A stretch of 64,000 bases of DNA from JACCTI01 sp051005695 (GTDB lineage: Bacteria > Verrucomicrobiota > Verrucomicrobiia > Chthoniobacterales > UBA10450): the NCBI GenBank assembly GCA_051005695.1, contig JBPCJC010000054.1, positions 1-64,000 on the forward strand, given 5' to 3'. Both the position numbers and the translations under genes were made by a program. The notes under the pieces are model-generated. The model was not told the origin of the DNA, did not search any database, and worked only from the letters and a program-made list of their open reading frames with translations. Shown here one piece after another: positions 52,957-61,233 of this stretch. Position 1 is the stretch's first letter. Every line of letters begins with the position of its first letter.

Positions 52957-53685
52957 ATGGAGAGCGAATACAAGGTCAAGCTCGAGATCTTCGAGGGTCC
53001 GCTCGATCTCCTGCTTTACCTGATCAAGCGCGATGAGCTCGACATCTACGAGATTTCCCTCGAGCGAATCACGAAACAATACCTTGAATATCTCCAGGCT
53101 TTTAAGGAGCTGAACATCGACGTCGCCGGCGAGTTCGTGGTCATGGCCGCGAATCTGATTTACCTCAAAAGCCGCAGTTTGCTCCCGGTCGATCAGCAGC
53201 CGCCGGAAGAAGACGTTGAGGAAGACGACCCGCGCTGGGATTTGATTCGGCAGCTGATCGAATACAAAAAATTCAAGGAAGCAGCCGAGCAATTGCAGGT
53301 GCGCCAGCTCGTGCAGGAACAGATTTTCTTCCGCGAACCGGCTGGCTACGAAGCGCTCACGTCAACCCCGTTGCCGCTCGGCGAAGTGGGAATTTTCCAG
53401 TTGATCAACGCCTTCCAGATGGTGCTCAAGCGAATCGAAGCCCGCGAAGATCTGCAGGAAATTTTTGGCGAACACTTCACCGTCTCGGACAAGATCGATT
53501 GGATTCTGCAGCGTGTCGGTGACGGCGTGCCGCTGCGTTTTTCGGAACTGTTCGCGAGCGTGGCTTCGCGCGTCGAAATCGTGGTCACGTTTCTGGCGTT
53601 GCTCGAATTGATCCGGCTCCGTCAGGTGCGCGCGACCCAGCCGAATCCCTTCGACGAAATCGAAATCGCCGCGGCCGTGCCATGA
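52957..53685 (+). CDS. scpA: Segregation and condensation protein A
   Basis: A 242-residue kleisin. The N-terminal YKVKLEIFEGPLDLLLYLIK and ELDIYEISLERITKQYLEYL bind the SMC neck, FVVMAANLIYLKSRSLLP is highly typical, and the C-terminal winged helix (LRFSELFASVASRVEIVVTF) contacts the SMC cap. It links SMC heads and recruits ScpB for chromosome condensation. scpB is not next door. Its last codon overlaps the following start (ATGA). Confidence 0.95.
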   Translation: MESEYKVKLEIFEGPLDLLLYLIKRDELDIYEISLERITKQYLEYLQAFKELNIDVAGEFVVMAANLIYLKSRSLLPVDQQPPEEDVEEDDPRWDLIRQLIEYKKFKEAAEQLQVRQLVQEQIFFREPAGYEALTSTPLPLGEVGIFQLINAFQMVLKRIEAREDLQEIFGEHFTVSDKIDWILQRVGDGVPLRFSELFASVASRVEIVVTFLALLELIRLRQVRATQPNPFDEIEIAAAVP

Positions 53686-54542
53686 GCCAACGGCTCGTGG
53701 TCGCGGGTTGCGGCTATGTCGGCCGCGCGACGGCGGCACTTTTTCACACCGCTGGATGGGAAGTCATCGGCTGGACTTCATCCGCCGAATCAGCCGCGCA
53801 ATTGGCTGCGGAACCGTACGCCGTTTGTGCGGTCGACATCGCGGATGCCGCGGCCGTGGCGGAAGCAAAAACGGCGGCGGACGCGGTCATTCATTGCGCG
53901 AGTTCCGGCGGTGGCGGCGCGGAGGAATACCGACGCATTTATCTGGAAGGCGCGCGCAACCTGGCGGCAGCTTTTCCGCGCAGCCTGCTCGTTTTCACCA
54001 GCAGCACCAGCGTTTATGCGCAGAATTCCGGCGAATGGGTCACCGAAGAAAGCTCGGCCGAGCCGGCTCGCGAGACGGGAAGAATCTTGCGCGCAGCGGA
54101 GGAATTGATTCTCGCGCGCGGCGGGATCGTAGGCCGGCTGGCAGGGATTTACGGTCCGAAAAGATCGGCGCTCCTGCGAAAATTGTTGAGCGGCGAAGCG
54201 GTCATCGATCCGGGCGATGAGCGCTTCATTAATCAAGTGCATCGCGACGATATCGCGGCGGCGCTTTTCCATTTAATCGCGCAGGCCCGGAGCGTTGCGG
54301 AAGCGCAAATTTACAACGTCTCCGATAATCACCCGATCTCGCAGCGCGAATGTTACCAGTGGCTCGCAGCGCATTTGCGGCGGCCGGTTCCGCCGATGGC
54401 GACCGGGGCGCCCGCGCGCAAACGCGGAAACAGCAACAAGCGAGTCAGCAGCACCAAACTGCAAGCGCTTGGCTGGGCGCCGCGATATCCCACTTTCCAA
54501 ATCGCGATGACCGAAAGCATCCTACCAGCCGCCGGGCTTTAG
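53682..54542 (+). CDS. NAD(P)-binding SDR epimerase/dehydratase (YeeZ-like)
   Basis: A 286-residue extended SDR with Rossmann motif VVAGCGYVGRATAALF (a GxxGxxG variant), FTSSTSVYAQ at the active-site strand and VGRLAGIYGPKRSALLRKLL in the middle. The canonical YxxxK is not plain: the tyrosine lies in SVY but no matching lysine follows at the usual distance. It may be an atypical SDR, as in the YeeZ group. Substrate unknown. Confidence 0.75.
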   Translation: MSQRLVVAGCGYVGRATAALFHTAGWEVIGWTSSAESAAQLAAEPYAVCAVDIADAAAVAEAKTAADAVIHCASSGGGGAEEYRRIYLEGARNLAAAFPRSLLVFTSSTSVYAQNSGEWVTEESSAEPARETGRILRAAEELILARGGIVGRLAGIYGPKRSALLRKLLSGEAVIDPGDERFINQVHRDDIAAALFHLIAQARSVAEAQIYNVSDNHPISQRECYQWLAAHLRRPVPPMATGAPARKRGNSNKRVSSTKLQALGWAPRYPTFQIAMTESILPAAGL

Positions 54543-54580
54543 CGCGCGTGCACCGGTATGGAAGCTGCTAAAAAAAGCGC

Positions 54581-54847
54581 ATGCGGAACATCAAGCTCAC
54601 CGGTCGCGAGGCTTCGGTCGTGCGCGCGATCGGCTTTGCCGAAGCCGTCCTCGGGGCGGAGATCCAGGAGATGACCCACATGGACGCGGAGGATGTCACC
54701 GACACCCTCAACAGCCTGCTCTCGGCCGGTTTCGCCGAAAGCATTCCTTACTACGAAGAAGTGCAGATGGCGGAAATGCCGGTCACGGCCTTCGAGTTGA
54801 ACCCGGCCTACGCGCACGATTTAAGGACCGCGATGCTGCGTCGTTAG
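54581..54847 (+). CDS. Small winged-helix-like protein of unknown function
   Basis: An 88-residue protein. IKLTGREASVVRAIGFAEAV and HMDAEDVTDTLNSLLSAGFAE look like the helices of a small winged-helix domain, followed by an acidic strand and YAHDLRTAMLRR. This resembles uncharacterised verrucomicrobial proteins rather than a named regulator. Its TAG stop lies in a copy of the dispersed word shared with the convergent ABC gene. Confidence 0.65.
   Translation: MRNIKLTGREASVVRAIGFAEAVLGAEIQEMTHMDAEDVTDTLNSLLSAGFAESIPYYEEVQMAEMPVTAFELNPAYAHDLRTAMLRR
54841..54847. repeat. Copy of the dispersed word forming stop codons of two convergent genes
   Basis: TCGTTAG at 54841-54847 gives the TAG stop of the plus-strand small protein (54845-54847) and, read on the other strand, the TAA stop of the ABC ATPase gene (54846-54844). 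The genes overlap by TTAG only. Confidence 0.92.
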
Positions 54848-55857
54848 GCGCGCGCGCTTTCGCTCAGCGCCGCCTGGTTCAGCGACGTCCGCTCGCCGAA
54901 CAATTGCCGGATCACTTCCTCTACCGGCAACTCCTGCACGTTGATGTCGGTGACCTTGCAATCCTCCAGCAATTGCCGGCAGGTCTCGGTCACACGAGCG
55001 CGCGGGATTTTTAGTTGCACCGAGAGCGGCGTCTGCTCGATCACTTCCCCGAAAGCCGAGAAATCGCGCTCCGCCTTTTCGGCAAACGTCAGGCTGAGGA
55101 TTTTCGCAATCGAGAAGCGATCGATGATCTCATCGAGCGGCCCATCGAAAAAAATCTTCCCGTGATCGATGATGATCACCCGGTGACAGAGCTCCTCGAT
55201 GTCCTGCATGTAATGACTCGTGAGCATGGTCACGATCCGGTGCTCCTTGTTGTAAACCCGGAGGAACTCGCGCACCCGTTTCTGGCTAACCACATCCAGC
55301 CCGATCGTCGGCTCATCCAGGAAGAGCACCCGCGGCTCATGGATCAACGCCGAGATCAGCTCCATCTTCATCCGCTCGCCTAACGAGAGCTCGCGCACCA
55401 TTACATTCATCTTATCGCCCACCTCCAGCAGCTCGCTCAAGCCGCCGACCACCTTCTTAAAGCGCTCGCGATCGATCCCGTAGATCGCGCGATTCATCTC
55501 CAATGATTCCTGCGCCGGCAGATCCCACCAGAGCGCATTCTTCTGCCCCATCACCAAGGAGAACTGCCGCTTCATCTCATTGTGCCGTTCCCACGGGACA
55601 AAGCCGAGCACCCGCGCCGCGCCCGCCGTCGGGTTGAGCAGCCCCGAAAGAATCTTCAACACCGTCGTTTTCCCCGCGCCATTCGGCCCGAGGAACCCGA
55701 CCAGCTCCCCCTCCTCGATCGTGAAGGAAACATTATCGGCCGCGCGGGTCTCATCGTACTTCCGCCTAACGAGACCTTTGAGCGAACCGCGCAGGCCCAC
55801 TTCTTTTTTGTAGGTCCGATAAACCTTCGTCAGTCCAGCTGCTTCGATCACGCTCAT
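54844..55857 (-). CDS. ABC-2 type transporter ATP-binding protein
   Basis: A 337-residue ATPase. Walker A is GPNGAGKT (57-64), the signature is LSLGERMKM (157-165), Walker B is VLFLDEPT (177-184), and the switch histidine is in LTSHYMQDIEEL. The C-terminal 100 residues form the extra domain of NatA/daunorubicin-type ATPases. No permease gene adjoins, so its membrane partners are elsewhere, most likely beyond this strand run. Export of a lipid, drug or glycan is possible. Confidence 0.9.
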   Translation of the reverse strand: MSVIEAAGLTKVYRTYKKEVGLRGSLKGLVRRKYDETRAADNVSFTIEEGELVGFLGPNGAGKTTVLKILSGLLNPTAGAARVLGFVPWERHNEMKRQFSLVMGQKNALWWDLPAQESLEMNRAIYGIDRERFKKVVGGLSELLEVGDKMNVMVRELSLGERMKMELISALIHEPRVLFLDEPTIGLDVVSQKRVREFLRVYNKEHRIVTMLTSHYMQDIEELCHRVIIIDHGKIFFDGPLDEIIDRFSIAKILSLTFAEKAERDFSAFGEVIEQTPLSVQLKIPRARVTETCRQLLEDCKVTDINVQELPVEEVIRQLFGERTSLNQAALSESARA

Positions 55858-55995
55858 CCGCGCTCAATCAACGCCGCCGCGCCCGCCGCGCAAACCAACG
55901 GACACCGCGGGGCGTGTGCGGCGCTGGACGGCGATTTGCGAGGCGCGGTCGCTAGCTATTTCTCGTTAGGCCGCCCGAGACTGGAGCCCGACCCC

Positions 55996-57918
55996 TTACG
56001 CGGCGCTGTGCGCGGAGAGCGGTTTCTTTTTCAAGAGGGGCAACACTTTTTCCACCAAGGCGTCGGCGGTGAGGCCGTGTTTCTTGCGCAGGATGGGGAT
56101 GGTTCCGTGCTCGATGAATTGGTCGGGCCAGCCGATGCGGACGACCGGGGTGTGGATGCCCTGGGTGTAGAGATGCTCCATGACGGCGCAGCCGAAGCCG
56201 TTGTGCAGGACGTGGTCTTCGAGGGTGCAGATGACTTCGCAGCCGCGGGCGAAAAACTCGAGGGTCCCGAGGTCCATCGGTTTGATCCAACGGGGATTGA
56301 TCAGGGCGACGGAGATGCCGCGTTCTTCTAGTTTCTTGGCGGTTTCCTGCGCGACTTCGAACATGTTCCCGAGGCCGAAGATGGCGACGTCGCGTCCGTG
56401 TTGCACGACTTCGGCTTTGCCGATCTCCAATAATTTCGGCGCGGCTTTCGGGATGGCGCCGGTGCCGGCGCCGCGCGGGTAGCGCATGGCGATAGGGCCG
56501 GTGGTGTGGTTCGCCATCGTCCAGAGCATGTCGCAGAATTCGTCTTCATCCTTCGGCTGCATGTGGACGATGTTCGGGATGTGGCGGAGGTAGCCGATGT
56601 CGAAGAGGCCGTGATGCGTCGGGCCGTCGTCACCGCTGAGGCCGGCGCGATCCATGCAAAGCGCGACGTTCAAGTTCTGCAGCGCGATGTCATGAATGAT
56701 CATGTCGTAGGCGCGCTGCATGAAGGTGGAATAAATGGTGAGGAAGGGTTTCAATCCCTGCGTGGCCATGCCGCAGGCGAACAAGGCGGCGTGTTCCTCG
56801 GCGATGCCGACGTCGTAGTAACGATCGGGATGTTTCGCTTGAAAATGAACTAGGCCGGTGCCAGTGGGCATGGCCGCGGTGATGGCGACAATGTTTTTGT
56901 TGGAGTCGGCAAATTTCGCGAGCGTTTTGCCTAATAACTCGGAATACGTGGGCGTGCCGCCGGGCGCAGTCTCGCCGGTATCGGCGGCAAATTTTCCGAG
57001 GCCGTGGAATTTATCCGGCTTGGCGATAGCGGGTTCGTAGCCTTTGCATTTCTTGGTCAGGATGTGGAGGAGCACCGGCTCTTCCTGGGTTTTCAGGAAC
57101 TCGAAGGTCTTGATCAGGGTCGGAATGTCGTGGCCATCGATCGGGCCGTAATAACGCAGCCCGAGTTCCTCGAAGATCACGCTCGGGACGAGCAAATTTT
57201 TTACCCCTTCCTCGACCTTATGCGCCAGATGAACCGCGGTCTTGCCGGCGATCGCTTCGATGAAACGACGCGCTTTGTCGTGTAGTCCGGCATAGGTCGG
57301 GCTGGCCACGATGTTGTTTAAATAGGAAGCGATCGCGCCGACGTTTTTCGCGATCGACCATTCGTTATCGTTCAGGACGACAATGAATTTTTTCGTCTGC
57401 GACTTCGCGTTGTTGAGCGCCTCGTAGCTGATCCCGCAGGTAAGCGCGGCATCGCCCGCGACGACGACCACGTTCTCGTTCGTCCCGCGCAGATCGCGGC
57501 CCACGGCCATCCCGAGCCCGGCTGAAAGCGCCGTGCCCGCATGGCCCGCGCCGTAGCAATCATGCTCGGACTCGGTGCGCAGGAGAAATCCATTAAGCCC
57601 TTCGTATTGCCGCATGGTGCCGATCCGATCGAGTCGGCCGGTAAACATTTTGTGGACGTAGCCCTGATGGCTGACGTCGAAGACGAACTTATCCTTCGGC
57701 GTTTCGAAAACGCGGTGCAGCGCGATCGTCAATTCGACGACGCCGAGGTTCGGGCCGAGATGGCCGCCGGTTTTCGAAAGGACACTGACTAATTTATCGC
57801 GCACTTCCTGCGCGAGCTGCGGCAGTTCCTGCTCTTTCAAAGCCTTGATGTCTTTCGGCGAGTGCACGCCTTCCAGTAATGTCCTGGTGCTGGCCTCAGA
57901 AGAGTCGGACGTCGTCAT
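55996..57918 (-). CDS. dxs: 1-deoxy-D-xylulose-5-phosphate synthase
   Basis: A 640-residue thiamine-diphosphate enzyme making DXP from pyruvate and glyceraldehyde-3-phosphate, the first step of the MEP isoprenoid pathway. It has KTGGHLGPNLGVVELTIALH, DVSHQGYVHKMFTGR and GYEPAIAKPDKFHG. The transketolase pyrimidine domain has YDVGIAEEHAALFACGMAT and DRAGLSGDDGPTHHGLFDI. The TPP motif usually reading GDG is GDAALTCG here, with the partner NDNEWSIAKNVGA intact. An AGGAG lies nine bases before the ATG. It overlaps xseB by 23 bases. Confidence 0.94.
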   Translation of the reverse strand: MTTSDSSEASTRTLLEGVHSPKDIKALKEQELPQLAQEVRDKLVSVLSKTGGHLGPNLGVVELTIALHRVFETPKDKFVFDVSHQGYVHKMFTGRLDRIGTMRQYEGLNGFLLRTESEHDCYGAGHAGTALSAGLGMAVGRDLRGTNENVVVVAGDAALTCGISYEALNNAKSQTKKFIVVLNDNEWSIAKNVGAIASYLNNIVASPTYAGLHDKARRFIEAIAGKTAVHLAHKVEEGVKNLLVPSVIFEELGLRYYGPIDGHDIPTLIKTFEFLKTQEEPVLLHILTKKCKGYEPAIAKPDKFHGLGKFAADTGETAPGGTPTYSELLGKTLAKFADSNKNIVAITAAMPTGTGLVHFQAKHPDRYYDVGIAEEHAALFACGMATQGLKPFLTIYSTFMQRAYDMIIHDIALQNLNVALCMDRAGLSGDDGPTHHGLFDIGYLRHIPNIVHMQPKDEDEFCDMLWTMANHTTGPIAMRYPRGAGTGAIPKAAPKLLEIGKAEVVQHGRDVAIFGLGNMFEVAQETAKKLEERGISVALINPRWIKPMDLGTLEFFARGCEVICTLEDHVLHNGFGCAVMEHLYTQGIHTPVVRIGWPDQFIEHGTIPILRKKHGLTADALVEKVLPLLKKKPLSAHSAA

Positions 57919-58213
57919 TTGCAGTTTCTCCTTTTTCTTGCGGGCTAAGGGCGCGCGGCGTTTCCGCTTTGGGTTCGAATTCTTTCACCACCGGTTTCCC
58001 CGCATGATTGCGGGTGATAATCTCTATTCGTTGCTCCGCGCTCGTTAGCCGTTCCTGGCAAATTTTTACCAGCTTCATTCCCTCTTCGTAGCGGACGATT
58101 AATTCCTCCAGCATCATCTTGCCGGATTCCATCTGCTCGACGATCGCCTCCAGCCGATCCATCGCCGCTTCGAAGTTCAGCTCGGGGCTGAGCTTTTTGG
58201 CAGGGGTCGACAT
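57896..58213 (-). CDS. xseB: Exodeoxyribonuclease VII small subunit
   Basis: A 105-residue protein whose core LNFEAAMDRLEAIVEQMESG followed by YEEGMKLVKICQERLTSAEQ is the XseB helical hairpin. It pairs with XseA to degrade single-stranded DNA. The C-terminal 35 residues are an unconserved charged tail. The xseB-dxs order is the usual one, here without ispA between them. xseA is not in the window. Confidence 0.92.
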   Translation of the reverse strand: MSTPAKKLSPELNFEAAMDRLEAIVEQMESGKMMLEELIVRYEEGMKLVKICQERLTSAEQRIEIITRNHAGKPVVKEFEPKAETPRALSPQEKGETANDDVRLF

Positions 58214-58394
58214 AGGAATATTGGCCGATAACTAAGCATAGGGCTCCCGATTAAAAAGCGCGACTTCTGCGGAAGCGGGCGGTTTCATCGGCCATGATCA
58301 CTCTGCGCGGGCCGGTGCAGTTCCTGCTCTGTTTCCCATCGCCGGCTTTCGTCTCACCTGGTTTGGGCTCTCCTGCGGCTGCGGCATTTTACCT

Positions 58395-61232
58395 ATGAGA
58401 AATCCTCGGCAAACAGCGGCACGGCTCTGCCTGCTCATGGCAGCGGCAGCGATTTCCTTTTTCCCTGTGCGTGCCTCGGCGCAGGCCGTGGCCAGCGCAG
58501 TCAACCTCGCCACACGCATGACCGTGCAGACCGGCAACAATGTCCTCATCGGCGGCTTCATCATCACGGGCACGGGGCGGAAGAAGCTGGTCGTGCGTGC
58601 GCTCGGGCCGTCGCTTCCGCTGGCCGGTGCGCTGGCTGATCCGACTCTCGAATTGCACGACGCCGCCGGCGCCTTGATCGCCTCGAACGACAACTGGCGC
58701 ACCACGCAGCAGGACGGGATCATCGCCAGCGGCCTCGCGCCGACCAACGATTTCGAGTCCGCCATCGTCGCCACCCTCACGCCCGGCGCCTACACGGCCA
58801 TCGTCAAAGGCGTGAACAACGCCATCGGCGTTGGCCTGGTCGAGGTTTACGACATCGATGGCCCGGACGCGACCGCGCGCCTGGCCAACATTTCCACCCG
58901 CGGCAACGTCCTCACCGGCGACGGCGTCATGATCGGCGGCTTCATCGTCCGCGGATCGGTCGCGAAAAAAATGATCATGCGTGTGCGCGGCCCGTCGCTC
59001 TTTCTTAACGGCGTCCCCATTCCCGGCAGCCTCTCCGATCCGACGATCGAGTTGCACGATGGCAACGGCGCGATCATGGCGTCGAACGACAATTGGCGCA
59101 GCACGCAGGAAGCCGAGATCAACGCCAGCACCCTCGCGCCAACCGACGATCGCGAACCGGCGATCATCGCTTCGCTGGCCGCGGGCGATTACACCGCCAT
59201 CGTGCGCGGCGCCCTGAGCACCACCGGCGTTGCCCTGCTCGAGATGTATGACCTCGATCAACCGCCGCAGGCCGACGGCTCGACCCTTTATGTTTCGCAA
59301 ATGCGCGCGCAGGGCACGAGCAGCTCGCTTGGTTCCGGCGTCGCCACCTTGCGCCTCGCGGGCGATGGACTTTCCGCAGTGGTTTCCTACACCTACAGCA
59401 ATCTCTCCTCGCCCCTTACGGGCATTCACGTGCACGCCTCCGACGGTACGATTTTGTTCGATCTCGATACCGCGACTCCGCGGCCTGACGGAACCTACGT
59501 TTGGGTTTTCACGCCGGTCGGAACGCGCTCGGTAGCTGACATCGTGGCGCTGATTACATCCGGCAACACTTACCTCAACCTTCACACTTCGAATTTCCCG
59601 GCCGGCGAAATCAAGGGCTTCTTCAATCTCTCCACCGCCGGCCAGGTTGCGCCCACGCCGACGCCTGCACCGCCGCTTGCTTCCGGTCCGCCCACGGCCA
59701 CTGATGCCGCGCGTTTTCTCTCACAGGCCACCTTCGGCCCGACCGATGCGCTTATCAGCCAAGTGCAGACGCAGGGCTTCGATACTTTCCTCAACCAACA
59801 ATTCGCCACCGCGCCTTCCTCGCACCTGGCCTTCGTCGATGCGGCGGTCGCGGCGCTGCCCAGTCCGTCGCCGAGCGCCACGCCCAACCAGCCCACGCTG
59901 ACGCAAACCAACGACGCCTGGTGGACTTACGCCGTCTCCGCGACGGACCAATTGCGCCAGCGCGTCGCCTTTGCCCTCAGCCAGATTTTCGTCGTCTCCA
60001 TCGACAGCGCCGGTCTCGGCAACCGGCCCTACGCGTTGCCCGCCTATTACGACGTCCTGGTGAAGGATGCCTTCGCCAATTACCGCACCCTTCTCGAGGA
60101 CGTCACGCTCAATCCCGCCATGGGCGCTTACCTCAACATGTTACAAAACGACAAGGCCAACCCGCAGAAGGGGACTTTGCCTAACGAGAACTACGCCCGC
60201 GAGATCATGCAGCTCTTCTCCATCGGGCTGTATAATTTGAACCTCGACGGCAGCCTCACCCTCGCCTCCAACGGCTTCCCCATTGCCACCTATGAACAGG
60301 ATGCCGTCCTCGGGACCGCCGCCGCCTTCACCGGCTGGACTTACGCGCAGACCGGCACGCCCGTTTTCTTTCCGGGCAAGCAGGACTGGCGCAATCCGAT
60401 GATCAACATCGCCAGCCATCACGAGACCGCGGCGAAGACGATCCTGAATGGCGTCGTCCTGCCGGCGAATCAAGGCGCCGCGCAGGATTTGAAGAACACG
60501 CTCGACACCATCTTCAATCATCCGGATGTCGGGCCGTTCATCGCGCGGCAGCTCATTCAACGTCTCGTCACCAGCAATCCGAGCCCCGGCTACGTCTACC
60601 GCGTGGCCTCCGTTTTTAATAACAACGGCAGCGGCGCGCGTGGCGACATGAAGGCCGTGGTGCGCGCCGTCCTGATGGATTACGACGCGCGCGGTGCCGC
60701 CCGTCCCCAGCAGGGCGTGGGGAAATTGCGCGAGCCGGTTGTGCGCCTAACGAATCTCCTGCGCGCCTTCAACGCCACTTCGCCCGACGGTAAATTCTCC
60801 ATCCGCAACGCCTACGCTTCCTTCGACGAAGAGGCGATGCATTCACCCACCGTCTTCAATTTCTTCTCGCCCGATTATTCCACCCCCGGCGCGATTGCCA
60901 CCGCGGGTCTGTTGAGTCCGGAATTCGAGATCACAAACGAAAGCACGACCATCTCGTCGGCTAATTACCTGCGCAACGCTATCTACAACTACGTCGGTCC
61001 CGCTTCCGATAAGGTAACGCTCGATCTCGCAAATGAGGTCACGCGCGCGGCCGATCCGGCGCAGTTGGTCGACCATCTCAGCGCGCTCTTCCTGGCCGGC
61101 AACATGTCGAGCGCCATGCGCACGACCTTAATTAACGCCGTGGCGCAAATCCCCGCGAACAATCCGACCGAGCGCGCGCGCACCGCCATCTACCTCGTCA
61201 TCAATTCGCCCGAATACGCGATCGAAAAATAA
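58395..61232 (+). CDS. Secreted DUF1800 protein with tandem N-terminal repeats and a CHRD domain
   Basis: A 945-residue protein with signal peptide (LCLLMAAAAISFFPVRASAQ). Two related beta-rich repeats of about 120 residues follow (38-155 and 161-285), sharing GGFI, V-RGPSL, DPT-ELHD, ASNDNWR-TQ, LAPT and YTAIV. Then comes a CHRD-like domain (about 295-415, YTYSNLSSPLTGIHVHASDG, GEIKGFF) and a DUF1800 domain from about 435 (ATDAARFLSQATFGPTDALI to FNFFSPDYSTPG). DUF1800 function is unknown. The gene is one base upstream of a DUF1501 gene, its regular partner. Confidence 0.85.
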   Translation: MRNPRQTAARLCLLMAAAAISFFPVRASAQAVASAVNLATRMTVQTGNNVLIGGFIITGTGRKKLVVRALGPSLPLAGALADPTLELHDAAGALIASNDNWRTTQQDGIIASGLAPTNDFESAIVATLTPGAYTAIVKGVNNAIGVGLVEVYDIDGPDATARLANISTRGNVLTGDGVMIGGFIVRGSVAKKMIMRVRGPSLFLNGVPIPGSLSDPTIELHDGNGAIMASNDNWRSTQEAEINASTLAPTDDREPAIIASLAAGDYTAIVRGALSTTGVALLEMYDLDQPPQADGSTLYVSQMRAQGTSSSLGSGVATLRLAGDGLSAVVSYTYSNLSSPLTGIHVHASDGTILFDLDTATPRPDGTYVWVFTPVGTRSVADIVALITSGNTYLNLHTSNFPAGEIKGFFNLSTAGQVAPTPTPAPPLASGPPTATDAARFLSQATFGPTDALISQVQTQGFDTFLNQQFATAPSSHLAFVDAAVAALPSPSPSATPNQPTLTQTNDAWWTYAVSATDQLRQRVAFALSQIFVVSIDSAGLGNRPYALPAYYDVLVKDAFANYRTLLEDVTLNPAMGAYLNMLQNDKANPQKGTLPNENYAREIMQLFSIGLYNLNLDGSLTLASNGFPIATYEQDAVLGTAAAFTGWTYAQTGTPVFFPGKQDWRNPMINIASHHETAAKTILNGVVLPANQGAAQDLKNTLDTIFNHPDVGPFIARQLIQRLVTSNPSPGYVYRVASVFNNNGSGARGDMKAVVRAVLMDYDARGAARPQQGVGKLREPVVRLTNLLRAFNATSPDGKFSIRNAYASFDEEAMHSPTVFNFFSPDYSTPGAIATAGLLSPEFEITNESTTISSANYLRNAIYNYVGPASDKVTLDLANEVTRAADPAQLVDHLSALFLAGNMSSAMRTTLINAVAQIPANNPTERARTAIYLVINSPEYAIEK

Positions 61233-61233
61233 T

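Noticed and set aside
58389..59585. A 398-residue minus-strand open frame opposite the DUF1800 gene
   Set aside because: Its repeats mirror the duplicated repeats of the real gene on the other strand; no family resemblance.
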